Assembly: GCA_964491375.1 (NCBI GenBank)
Contig: CAZBGL010000068.1
Span: forward strand, 5,068 to 69,067
Length of the DNA: 64,000 nucleotides
Origin: CAZBGL01 sp964491375
Lineage (GTDB): Bacteria; Desulfobacterota; Deferrisomatia; Deferrisomatales; Deferrisomataceae
Direction of reading: 5' to 3'
Part shown: one piece after another, positions 27,422 to 34,403 of the stretch
How positions within the stretch are numbered: position 1 is the first letter of the stretch
Layout of the letters: each line of letters begins with the position of its first letter
The notes under the pieces: generated by a model
The model's input: only the letters and a program-made list of their open reading frames with translations
Database searches by the model: none
Told to the model about the DNA's origin: nothing
Made by a program: the position numbers and the translations under genes

Positions 27422-27450
27422 AAAAGGAGCCGGCTCTCCGGCTCCTTTTC
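27422..27450 (+). terminator. Intrinsic terminator after tRNA-Leu(GAG)
   Basis: Perfect 12-bp hairpin AAAAGGAGCCGG-CTCT-CCGGCTCCTTTT, with the T run forming the 3' arm. It is symmetrical enough to work also for the convergent gene at 27497-27874. Confidence 0.88.
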
Positions 27451-27496
27451 TCGTGTTCTGCCGGTGGCCCTTTCGGGGCCCCCCGGGGGCGGGCGC

Positions 27497-27874
27497 TCAT
27501 CGGGGCCCGGTGGGTTCGGGCGCTGGGGGGCTCTCCAGGGTGAACACGAAGATCCGTTCTCCGGTCTGGGTGCTTAGATCGGTGTGCATGGATCTCACTT
27601 TCCGGTGGGTGATGTCCTCCACCACGGCGTAGACCAGTTCCTTGGCGCCCTCGATCAGGTTGGCGCGCATTTTCTTGACGAGGTCGATTCCCTCGGCGGT
27701 GCGCGCGAGGTGTTGCTCGGCCGGGGTCAGCACCCCGCCCAGGCGCACGAGCACGAGGTCCCCGATCACGTGGCAGGTGGCTTCCTTGGGTCCGCGCCCC
27801 ATGTACTCCTTTTCGAACGCCACAAAGGCCTTGGCCAACTCGTCTTCGATGCGACCGAACGGATTGCGGGACAT
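27497..27874 (-). CDS. DUF2294 family protein (YbcI-like)
   Basis: 125 aa, soluble, no signal. The family pattern is clear: FEKEYMGRGPKEATCHVIGDLVLVRLGGVLTPAEQHLA in order, then a helix with VKKMRANLIEGAKEL, and the C-terminal MHTDLSTQTGERIFVFTLE. The biochemical function of DUF2294 is not established. Some members occur near stress or transport genes. It is single, convergent with secG/tRNA, and adjacent on its 5' side to a gene-free region with RNA-like structure. Confidence 0.85.
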   Translation of the reverse strand: MSRNPFGRIEDELAKAFVAFEKEYMGRGPKEATCHVIGDLVLVRLGGVLTPAEQHLARTAEGIDLVKKMRANLIEGAKELVYAVVEDITHRKVRSMHTDLSTQTGERIFVFTLESPPAPEPTGPR

Positions 27875-27980
27875 GGACTCTCTCCTTCGGGGTCGGTGAG
27901 CGGACCGTGTCTTTTTTTCTTATGCCAAGGCGGCCTACAAAGTCCAGGCCACCGGCACCGGGCCCCAGGCGGGTTCTCGC

Positions 27981-28108
27981 TTGACTTCCCGGGGCACTTT
28001 GAGATAGACATGTCTTGGCAGATTCCTGGAAGGGCTCCCCCCGCGGAGGGAGAGCCGGTCGAGGAATGGGCCGGATAGAGGCGGATACGCCCTTATCCGG
28101 CTTTTTTT
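27981..28108 (+). ncRNA. Possible small structured RNA with its own promoter and terminator
   Basis: TTGACT (27981-27986) is followed at 18 bp by a poor -10 (TAGACA, 28005-28010). Downstream, ATTCCT (28022-28027) pairs with AGGAAT (28062-28067), enclosing GGCTC/GAGCC and CCC/GGG (28033-28056). The unit ends in terminator 28070-28108. No start codon with a ribosome site opens a useful frame. It could instead be the leader of the universal stress protein gene, with the terminator as attenuator. No known RNA family is recognised. Confidence 0.35.
28070..28108 (+). terminator. Intrinsic terminator without an upstream plus-strand CDS
   Basis: GCCGGATA (28070-28077) pairs with TATCCGGC (28094-28101), with an inner GGCG/CGCC, and is followed by seven T (28102-28108). 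Confidence 0.75.
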
Positions 28109-28160
28109 GTTGTGAAGGTTCCAGCCCAAGGGCGCAGGGGGTGCTTCCCCGGGCGCCCGA

Positions 28161-28208
28161 CGGCCGGGCCTGCCCCCCCACCGGTGGGGGCGGGTCCGGC
28201 CGTTTTTT
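28161..28208 (+). terminator. Second intrinsic terminator upstream of the Usp gene
   Basis: 17-bp stem starting CGGCCGGGCC and ending GGTCCGGCCG with two G-T pairs, then TTTTTT (28203-28208). It directly follows the first terminator and shields the Usp gene from upstream transcription. Confidence 0.75.
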
Positions 28209-28259
28209 CGTTTCGGGTCGGGGCGCCGGGTCCAGGGCCCCGGCCTCGAGGAGAGACCC

Positions 28260-29090
28260 ATGCTTCGGCGGATACTGGTGGTGCTGGAGGGGACTCGGTT
28301 CACCCCCTGGGCCATCCGGCTCGCCGTGGAGTTGGCCGGGCGCCACGGAGCCAGGGTGACAGGGTTGGTCGCCCTGGACCGGCGCAGGCTCGAGAACGTA
28401 GGGCCGATCCCGGCCGGTGCCTCGATCTACGCCGAGAGGCTTCGCGCACACCGCATCGGGGTCCGCCGTCAGGCGATGGCCGGGGCTGTCCGCGCCTTTC
28501 GTGAAGCCAGCGATGCAGCGGGGGTTCGTTACGAGGTGGTGGAGGACGAAGGGAATGGATGCGAGTTGGTCGCTTCGCTCTCCCGGTACTACGACCTCAC
28601 GGTGTTGGGACTCCGAGGATTCTTGGAGTGCCAGGTGGGGGCGGAGCACTCTGAGGCCTCCCAGATCCGGCTCCTGGGGAGTGGGATTCGACCGGTCCTG
28701 GCCGTTGCCGGCGAGCCTCGGCCCATCCGGCGGGTGCTCGTTGCCTACGACGGTTCCGCAGGGGCTGCACAGGCGATGGCGTGTTTCCTCCATCTCAGAC
28801 CCTGGCCCGACGTCCGGGTCCGCATCGTGACGTGCCAGGACTCCCAGAGGGAGGGGTTGCGGCTCCTGATGGACGCGGCCGAGTACTGCCGCGCCCACGG
28901 GTGGGAGCCCGAGACCCGGTGCGTTTCAGGCCCTCCCGGCAGGGAGGTGCTGGCCGAAGCGAACCGGTGGAACGCAGACCTCGTGGTAGCCGGGAGCGGT
29001 ACGAGGAGTCTCCTGAGACGTCGGTGCATCGGAAAGACCGCCCTTCACCTGATGCGCTACAGCGGCCGGCCGCTGTTCCTGTGCCGTTGA
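28260..29090 (+). CDS. Universal stress protein, tandem Usp domains
   Basis: 276 aa with two Usp folds. Domain 1 (about 1-150) starts LRRILVVLEGTRFTPWAIRLAVELA; domain 2 (about 158-276) starts IRRVLVAYDGSAGAAQAMACFL. The ATP-type motif near the end of domain 2 is VVAGSGTRSLLRRRCIGKTALHLMRYSGRPLFLC in order, resembling G-2x-G-9x-G(S/T) but with imperfect spacing. So nucleotide binding is uncertain. Such proteins respond to stress and growth arrest; the target is unknown. Codon usage looks less extreme in GC than its neighbours. Confidence 0.85.
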   Translation: MLRRILVVLEGTRFTPWAIRLAVELAGRHGARVTGLVALDRRRLENVGPIPAGASIYAERLRAHRIGVRRQAMAGAVRAFREASDAAGVRYEVVEDEGNGCELVASLSRYYDLTVLGLRGFLECQVGAEHSEASQIRLLGSGIRPVLAVAGEPRPIRRVLVAYDGSAGAAQAMACFLHLRPWPDVRVRIVTCQDSQREGLRLLMDAAEYCRAHGWEPETRCVSGPPGREVLAEANRWNADLVVAGSGTRSLLRRRCIGKTALHLMRYSGRPLFLCR

Positions 29091-29298
29091 GCGCCCTGTG
29101 GCCCTGCAGGGCCTTCGATCTGCCGAAGCGCGCACCGAGGCCGAGGGAAACTCGGTGTGCAACGGTGTGGGCATCGCGGACAAGGAGGCATGCCGCTGCT
29201 TCGCCCCACGTCTGATGTCGGAGGGAACGCCGGTTCCCAGAGCGGTGCCACGTTTGCGGGCCAGTGGGTGAGCGCGCTGTTTCCCGAGGGGAACGGGC

Positions 29299-30402
29299 AT
29301 GGATGAGCGAGGAACGATGCACCGGAAGGCGACCGTCTCCCGTCTTCCGGTGAACCGGCATCTGATCGCCATGGCCGTGGCCCGGTACCGGCGCGAGCAG
29401 GACCGCTACGCCAAGCTTGCGGACATGGTCGCCGAGAAGTGCCGCCGCCTTCTGGAGGCCAACGCCATCCTGGGGGCGGTGGACGCCCGGGCCAAGAGCC
29501 CCGAGAGCCTGGAGCGCAAGCTCGAAGAGCTCCTGGCCGGAGAGCTCCCGGGGGAGCACACCCCTGAAGGCCTTCTGGACCGGGTCAGCGACCTGGCCGG
29601 GGTGCGGGTCAAGACCTACGTGGAGGCCGACCGGGACAAGGTGGTGGAGGACATCTGCCTGGCCTTCGACGGTCCCCGGGAGGGCGGGGAGGTCGACGTG
29701 GAGGTGAAGGCCGATCCCTCCCGCAACTACCGCGCGATCCACTGCCAGGTGATGCTGCCTCCCCAGGACCTTACCGGACGGGGTGCGAACCTGAAGGGCG
29801 CCACGTGTGAGATCCAGGTGTGCAGCTTGCTCGCCCACGTGTGGAACGAGATCGAGCACAACCTCGTGTACAAGGCGGCAAACGGGGACCCCTCGCGGGA
29901 GGAGCTGGATCTGCTGGCCGAGTTGGGGGACCTGACGCGGAAAGGGGACGAAGTCCTCAACGCCCTGATCGCGGCCACCCGGCGGCGGGTGTCCCGGCGC
30001 ACCGGGGAGTTCACCGACACCTTCGACTTCGTGGCCCGGATGCGGGAGCGGTTCCCCATGGCCCACAACTTCGAGATGCACGCCCTGGCCCTGCTGGAGG
30101 AACTGCGGGCCTTCGGGCTCACCACGCCGGAACGGATCGACAGGCGGTTGTTGCAAGGGGACTACCTGGCCCGCTCGAAGGCACTGTTCGAAGCGTTCCG
30201 GGCCCATCAGCTCCGGACCGGGGACTGGGGCGTGGTGCTCGACCCGGGGAGCTCGGACCACCTGCTCGTTCTGTTCCTGGACGGGTGTGCACCAGAGGTC
30301 CTCCGCCGCCACCAGAGGGGCAAGCCCCGGGGGCGGCTTCCCCGCATCGCCCGGCTGGCCCGGCGGTTCGTCGAGATGACGTCCGCCGCCGGCAGGCCGT
30401 GA
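29299..30402 (+). CDS. RelA/SpoT-type nucleotidyltransferase-domain protein (alarmone synthetase-like)
   Basis: 367 aa. The RelA/SpoT synthetase domain covers about 60-200: DRVSDLAGVRVKTYVEADRDKV (RVxD-like region), NYRAIHCQVML (YR-IH motif), ATCEIQVCSLLAHVWNEIEHNLVYK (EIQV and the H-x-WxEIEH motif). No HD hydrolase domain and no TGS/ACT domain are present. A C-terminal extension of about 140 residues has no recognised domain (FDFVARMRERFPMAHNFEMH region). It could be a (p)ppGpp synthetase or a toxic variant (toxSAS/CapRel type). No antitoxin-like small gene is adjacent, which argues against a simple toxin pair. It lies 12 bp before the Mrp operon and probably shares its transcript. Confidence 0.82.
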   Translation: MDERGTMHRKATVSRLPVNRHLIAMAVARYRREQDRYAKLADMVAEKCRRLLEANAILGAVDARAKSPESLERKLEELLAGELPGEHTPEGLLDRVSDLAGVRVKTYVEADRDKVVEDICLAFDGPREGGEVDVEVKADPSRNYRAIHCQVMLPPQDLTGRGANLKGATCEIQVCSLLAHVWNEIEHNLVYKAANGDPSREELDLLAELGDLTRKGDEVLNALIAATRRRVSRRTGEFTDTFDFVARMRERFPMAHNFEMHALALLEELRAFGLTTPERIDRRLLQGDYLARSKALFEAFRAHQLRTGDWGVVLDPGSSDHLLVLFLDGCAPEVLRRHQRGKPRGRLPRIARLARRFVEMTSAAGRP

Positions 30403-30413
30403 GGGGGCCGGCC

Positions 30414-30977
30414 ATGCCCGGTCCGTTCGTTTCCGCGCGGCGGGTTCCCCTGGGGCGCGTGGTCCAGGCGTTGCTCCTCGGGGCGTTGTGGCTCGGCCTG
30501 AGCGGGATGTACGACCCGTTTCACCTGGCTCTCGGGGCCCTGTCCGTGGCGTGCGTGCTGTGGCTCAACGGTCGGCTGCGGCGCGCGCCCCGGGTTGCCG
30601 AGGCGGCCCGGGGGGACGCCGAGATCCACGTGCTGCGGTTTGCCGCCTACTGCGGGTGGCTCGTGGGCCAGATCCTGGCGTCCGCGTTGCACGTGGCCGC
30701 GGTGGTGATCCATCCCCGCATGCCCGTGAGTCCCAGGGTGATTCGTTTCCGCTCGGACCAGCCCAACGACGTGGCCCGGATGCTCCTGGCCAACTCGATC
30801 ACGTTGACCCCGGGCACGCTGACCCTCGAGGTGGACGGGGACGAGTTCGTCGTGCACGCGCTGACCGAGGCCACGGCCCGCGGGCTGCTGGACGGCACGA
30901 TGCAGGCCAAGGTGGCCCGGCTGTTCCGCGACGACCCAGGCCGTGCCGTGTACGACGTGCGATGGGAGGAGGCTTGA
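30414..30977 (+). CDS. mnhE: Na+/H+ antiporter subunit E (MrpE/MnhE, MbhA-like)
   Basis: 187 aa from ATG 30414. Two or three membrane helices (about 20-55) precede the conserved HVLRFAAYCGWLVGQILASALHVA, then NSITLTPGTLTLEVDGDEFVVHALTE, the MrpE cytoplasmic domain signature. First subunit of an 11-gene Mrp/Mbh-type membrane complex. MrpE is required for activity of multisubunit cation/proton antiporters. Confidence 0.92.
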   Translation: MPGPFVSARRVPLGRVVQALLLGALWLGLSGMYDPFHLALGALSVACVLWLNGRLRRAPRVAEAARGDAEIHVLRFAAYCGWLVGQILASALHVAAVVIHPRMPVSPRVIRFRSDQPNDVARMLLANSITLTPGTLTLEVDGDEFVVHALTEATARGLLDGTMQAKVARLFRDDPGRAVYDVRWEEA

Positions 30978-31247
30978 GTGGACCCGGTGTACACCCCTTT
31001 GGCGGTGCTCCTCGCCCTGGTTCTCCTGCCCCCCCTGTACCGGGTGCTACGGGGGCCGACCGTATTCGATCGGCTCCTGGGGGCCGCGGTCATCGGGAGC
31101 AAGACGATCGTGATCTCGTGCCTGTTCGGGTACGCCTTTGGGCGGATCGAGATGTTCCTCGACATCGCCCTGGGATACGCGATCTTGAACTTCGTCGGGG
31201 CGGTGGCCATCGAGAAGTACTTTTCCTCCGGAGGGATCACGCGGTGA
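30978..31247 (+). CDS. mnhF: Antiporter subunit F (MrpF/MnhF, MbhB-like)
   Basis: 89 aa, three helices. The GTG start directly abuts the mnhE stop (TGAGTG). Characteristic YRVLRGPTVFDRLLGAAVIGSKTIV and FLDIALGYAILNFVGAVAIEKYF. Small hydrophobic subunit of the Mrp complex. Confidence 0.92.
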   Translation: MDPVYTPLAVLLALVLLPPLYRVLRGPTVFDRLLGAAVIGSKTIVISCLFGYAFGRIEMFLDIALGYAILNFVGAVAIEKYFSSGGITR

Positions 31248-31570
31248 GCGGGCTTCAGGAGATCCTGGCGGCGGCCCTGTTTGGCACGGGCGCGCTGTTC
31301 TTGCTCATCGGGGGACTGGGCCTCCTGCGGCTGCCCGACTTCTTCGCGCGGACCCACGCCGCCGGCAAGGTGGACAGCGTGGGCATCATGCTGTGCCTGG
31401 GAGCCCTGGCGGTGCGCGAGGGACCCACGTTGAACGGGCTCAAGCTGTTGATCGCGATCTCGTTCGTGGCCGTGTCGAGCCCGGTGGCCGTTCACGCGCT
31501 CGCGCGGGCCGCGGTGCAGGCCGGTCTCAGACCTTGGCGGGCGAGGCGGAACGGGAAGGAGCCGCGATGA
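31244..31570 (+). CDS. mnhG: Antiporter subunit G (MrpG/MnhG, MbhC-like)
   Basis: 108 aa. GTG overlaps the mnhF stop (GTGA). Three helices with the family stretch GLLRLPDFFARTHAAGKVDSVGIMLCLGAL, then LLIAISFVAVSSPVAVHALARAA. Confidence 0.92.
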   Translation: MSGLQEILAAALFGTGALFLLIGGLGLLRLPDFFARTHAAGKVDSVGIMLCLGALAVREGPTLNGLKLLIAISFVAVSSPVAVHALARAAVQAGLRPWRARRNGKEPR

Positions 31571-31812
31571 CCTGGCCCGCCGACTTCGTTCTGTACCTGG
31601 TGCTCGTGGTGACGGCCCTGGCCTCCCTGGAGGTGAAGAGCCTCCTGGCCGCCTCGGTCATCCTGACCGCGTTCAGCTTCGTGAGCGCCCTGCTGATGCT
31701 CTCGGTGGGGGCCGTGGACGTGGCGTTCACCGAGGCGGTGGTGGGGGCCGGCCTGGTCGGGGTCTTCTACATCGTGGCCGTCTACCGCACCTCCCGGAGG
31801 AACGCGCGTTGA
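31567..31812 (+). CDS. MbhD-like subunit (DUF4040), separated MrpA C-terminal part
   Basis: 81 aa, three helices (VLYLVLVVTALASLEV, LLAASVILTAFSFVSALLML, AVDVAFTEAVVGAGLVGVFYIVAVY). The DVAFTEAVVGAG stretch is the DUF4040 signature, found at the C-terminus of canonical MrpA and as the stand-alone MbhD of membrane-bound hydrogenase. ATG overlaps the mnhG stop. Here the module is a free gene, so MrpA is split. Confidence 0.88.
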   Translation: MTWPADFVLYLVLVVTALASLEVKSLLAASVILTAFSFVSALLMLSVGAVDVAFTEAVVGAGLVGVFYIVAVYRTSRRNAR

Positions 31813-32102
31813 GGCTGAGAGACCTGGTGGTCCTGGCGGGCCTGGCCGGGGTGCTCCTGTACGCCGTGGGGCACCTGCCGAGCCGGGGGGACCCGGCCGC
31901 GCCCGCCCACCTGCGCACCAGCCCCGCGGGCACCCCCGGCGCCGGCACGTACTACCTGGAACACGCCCTGGACCACGCGGCCACCCCGAACGTGGTCACG
32001 GTGGTGCTGGCCGACTACCGGGCGCTCGACACGCTGGGCGAGACGTTCGTGGTGTTCACCGGCGGCGTGGCGTGCCTGCTGATCTTGCGGAGGCGGGCGT
32101 GA
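31809..32102 (+). CDS. MbhE-like subunit (separated MrpA/MrpB-type part)
   Basis: 97 aa. The TTG start overlaps the previous stop (TTGA). One helix at the N-terminus (LVVLAGLAGVLLYAVGHL), then a periplasmic-side stretch ending YYLEHALDHAATPNVVTVVLADYRALDTLGETFVVF, the MbhE signature in which NVVTxVLxDYRxxDTxGE is conserved, and a last helix. It corresponds to the final section of MrpA. Confidence 0.86.
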   Translation: MRLRDLVVLAGLAGVLLYAVGHLPSRGDPAAPAHLRTSPAGTPGAGTYYLEHALDHAATPNVVTVVLADYRALDTLGETFVVFTGGVACLLILRRRA

Positions 32103-32539
32103 GGGGGCCGTCCCGGAGCCTGGTGGTGGTGCTGGCCGCCCGGGGGCTGGCCCCGGCGATCCAGCTCTTTGCCCTGTACGTGGTGTTCCACGGCCACTAC
32201 AGCCCGGGGGGAGGGTTCCAGGGAGGGGTGCTCCTGGCCGCGAGCTTCGTGCTGGTGCGCCTGGCCGAGGGCCACGAGGCCGGCCGGCACCAGGTTCCCC
32301 GCCGAGCCGGACCCGTGCTGGGGGCGATCGGGGTGCTCCTGTTCGCGGCCGTGGGCGCCGCGGCCTTCTTCGGGGGGGGGAGTTTCCTCGACCACGGCCG
32401 GGTGCCCCTGCCGGGGCTGGCCCCGGCCGACCTGCGGTCCCTGATGATCCTGGTGATCGAGGTCGGGGTGGCGATCGCCGTGGCCGCGGTGCTCACCGCG
32501 ATCTACGACGAGCTCCTCGGGGGGGACACCCGTGCTTGA
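32099..32539 (+). CDS. mnhB: Antiporter subunit B (MrpB/MnhB, MbhF-like)
   Basis: 146 aa from GTG 32099 (overlaps previous stop). Four helices with LAPAIQLFALYVVFHGHYSPGGGFQGGVLLAAS, the invariant GHxxPGGGFQGG of MnhB, and IEVGVAIAVAAVLTAIYDEL at the end. Confidence 0.93.
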   Translation: MRGPSRSLVVVLAARGLAPAIQLFALYVVFHGHYSPGGGFQGGVLLAASFVLVRLAEGHEAGRHQVPRRAGPVLGAIGVLLFAAVGAAAFFGGGSFLDHGRVPLPGLAPADLRSLMILVIEVGVAIAVAAVLTAIYDELLGGDTRA

Positions 32540-32900
32540 GCACCTGCAAGGCCACTACGCCTACTACTTCCTGGCCCTCCTGGCGGTCATCGGGTTCTAC
32601 GGGATGCTGGCCAAGCGGAACCTCGTGAAAAAGGTGATCGGGATCTCGATCCTCCAGAGCTCCATCATCCTGTTTTGGCTCGTGGGGGCCTACAAGGCCG
32701 GGGGGAGCGTGCCCATCTACGACGAGCGCCTGGGCATGGCCGACCCGGGCCGGTACGTGAACCCCCTGCCCCACACCCTGATGCTCACGGCCATCGTGGT
32801 GGCCGTGGTCACCCTGGGGGTGGCCTTCGCCCTGATCGTCGCGATCCACCGCTCCTACGGCACCCTGGACGAGGAGGAACTGCTGGAGCGGATGCGATGA
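32532..32900 (+). CDS. mnhC: Antiporter subunit C (MrpC/MnhC, NuoK-like)
   Basis: 122 aa, three helices as in NuoK/MrpC. GTG start overlaps mnhB by 8 bp. YFLALLAVIGFYGMLAKRNLVKKVIGISILQSSIILFW and VNPLPHTLMLTAIVVAVVTLGVAFALIVAIHR are typical, the DPLPxALxLTAIVI element being the MnhC signature. Confidence 0.92.
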   Translation: MLEHLQGHYAYYFLALLAVIGFYGMLAKRNLVKKVIGISILQSSIILFWLVGAYKAGGSVPIYDERLGMADPGRYVNPLPHTLMLTAIVVAVVTLGVAFALIVAIHRSYGTLDEEELLERMR

Positions 32901-34387
32901 TCGCCGCGAACCTGCCCGCCCTGGTCCCCCTCGCCTACCTGGTGGCGGCCCTCCTGATCCCGCTGGCCGGCGCCTGGAGGCGTGCCCTGGCCCCGGGGCT
33001 GGCCGCGGCCGGGGCGTCGGCCGGGGCGGCGCTCGCCCTGGCGGGGCTGGTGCGGGTGGCCGCGTACGGACCGCTCTCGTACGAGATGGGGGGGTGGCCG
33101 CCCCCCGTGGGGATCGAGTTCGTGCTCGACGGGCTTTCGGCGTTCGTGGTCGCGGTGGTGGCGGTGGTGGGCCTGGCCGCCCTGGTCCACGGGGGGCGCA
33201 CCAGCGCGACCGAGATCCCCGGGAGGGTGGTGCCGTTCCTGAGCGCGTCCATGATCTTCCTCTCGGGCCTCACCGGCATGGTGCTCACCGGCGACCTGTT
33301 CAACCTGTACGTCTTCCTGGAGATCAGCTCCCTGGCCGCCTACGCCCTCCTGGCCGTGGGGAGCCGCCAGGCCCCCCTGTCCACGTTCCGGTACCTCGTC
33401 ATGGGAACGGCAGGGGCGTCGTTCTACCTGCTCGGGCTGGCCTTCCTGTACCTGGAGACCGGCACCCTCAACATGGCCGACCTGGGCCGGATCCTCACCC
33501 TGGTGGAGGACCGCCCCCCGGTGGTCGTGGGCATCACGTTCGTGGGCGTGGGCATGGCGCTCAAGATGGCCCTGTTCCCCCTCCACGGGTGGCTGCCCGA
33601 CGCCTACACCGACGCCTCGTCCGCCGGCACCTCCCTGGTGGCGCCCCTGGGCACCAAGGTGGCCGCGTACGTGCTGCTGCGGCTGTTCTTCTACGTGCTC
33701 GAGCCCGAGTACGCCCGGGGCCTGACGCTGCTCACCGCGGTGGGCTACCTGGGGATCGCGGGGATCGTGTGGGGCTCGGTCATGGCGATCCTCCAGCCCG
33801 AGCTCAAGCGCATGCTCGCCTACAGCAGCGTGTCCCAGGTGGGCTACATCGCCGCGGGCATCGGCCTGGCCTCGCCCCTGGGGTTCGTCGGGGCCGTGCT
33901 CCACATCCTGAACCACGCCTTCATGAAGGCCTGCCTGTTCCTGGTGGCCGGGAACCTCCGGCTGCGCCGGGGCCACAGCCACATCCCGTCGTTCGACCGG
34001 TCCCTGCGGCGGGCCATGCCCTGGTCCATGGCGGCCTTCGCCACGGCGGCCCTCTCGATGATCGGCGTCCCGCCCTTCGCGGGCTTCTTCAGCAAGTGGT
34101 ACCTGGCCCTGGGGGCCCTGGAGCAGGCCAACTGGATGCTCTTGTCGGCCCTGGTGGCGAGCAGCCTGCTCAACGCGGTGTACTTCTTCCGGGTGCTGGA
34201 GCGGATGTACCTGGTCCCCGCCCCCGAGGGGGTGGGAGCCGCGCCCGCGGCGATCGAGGAGGGGGAGGTGCCGGCCTCCATGCTCGTGCCCACCCTGGTG
34301 CTAGCCGGGGGGCTGCTGGCCCTGGGGCTCGGCAACGCCTGGCTCGTCACCCACCTGGTCCGGCCCATGCTGCCGGCCGGGCTGTGA
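32897..34387 (+). CDS. mnhD: Antiporter-like subunit D (MrpD/NuoN-type, MbhH-like)
   Basis: 496 aa, about 14 helices (Proton_antipo_M family). Conserved elements: Glu in TM5 (LFNLYVFLEISSLAAYALLA), HGWLPDAYTDASSAGTSLVAPLGTKVAAYVL with the TM7 Lys, LKRMLAYSSVSQVGYIAAGIGL with the broken-helix region, and ILNHAFMKACLFLVAGNL (Lys of TM12 region). These lie on the proton/Na+ path. It has the MbhH position, so the first eight genes exactly follow the mbhA-H order. Confidence 0.93.
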   Translation: MIAANLPALVPLAYLVAALLIPLAGAWRRALAPGLAAAGASAGAALALAGLVRVAAYGPLSYEMGGWPPPVGIEFVLDGLSAFVVAVVAVVGLAALVHGGRTSATEIPGRVVPFLSASMIFLSGLTGMVLTGDLFNLYVFLEISSLAAYALLAVGSRQAPLSTFRYLVMGTAGASFYLLGLAFLYLETGTLNMADLGRILTLVEDRPPVVVGITFVGVGMALKMALFPLHGWLPDAYTDASSAGTSLVAPLGTKVAAYVLLRLFFYVLEPEYARGLTLLTAVGYLGIAGIVWGSVMAILQPELKRMLAYSSVSQVGYIAAGIGLASPLGFVGAVLHILNHAFMKACLFLVAGNLRLRRGHSHIPSFDRSLRRAMPWSMAAFATAALSMIGVPPFAGFFSKWYLALGALEQANWMLLSALVASSLLNAVYFFRVLERMYLVPAPEGVGAAPAAIEEGEVPASMLVPTLVLAGGLLALGLGNAWLVTHLVRPMLPAGL

Positions 34388-34403
34388 CGGGGAGGGCGCC
34401 GGC

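Larger units (their letters stand above)
27875..28259. other. Gene-free stretch with promoter-like and terminator hairpins
   Basis: 385 bp without a convincing ORF. It holds on the plus strand a TTGACT -35-like box, a nested stem region, an intrinsic terminator (28070-28108) and a second one (28161-28208). On the minus strand it must hold the promoter of the DUF2294 gene, which I could not place. Confidence 0.6.

Noticed and set aside
28070..28208. Fluoride, c-di-GMP or other known riboswitch
   Set aside because: None of the conserved cores I know fits, so only an unclassified structured RNA is suggested.
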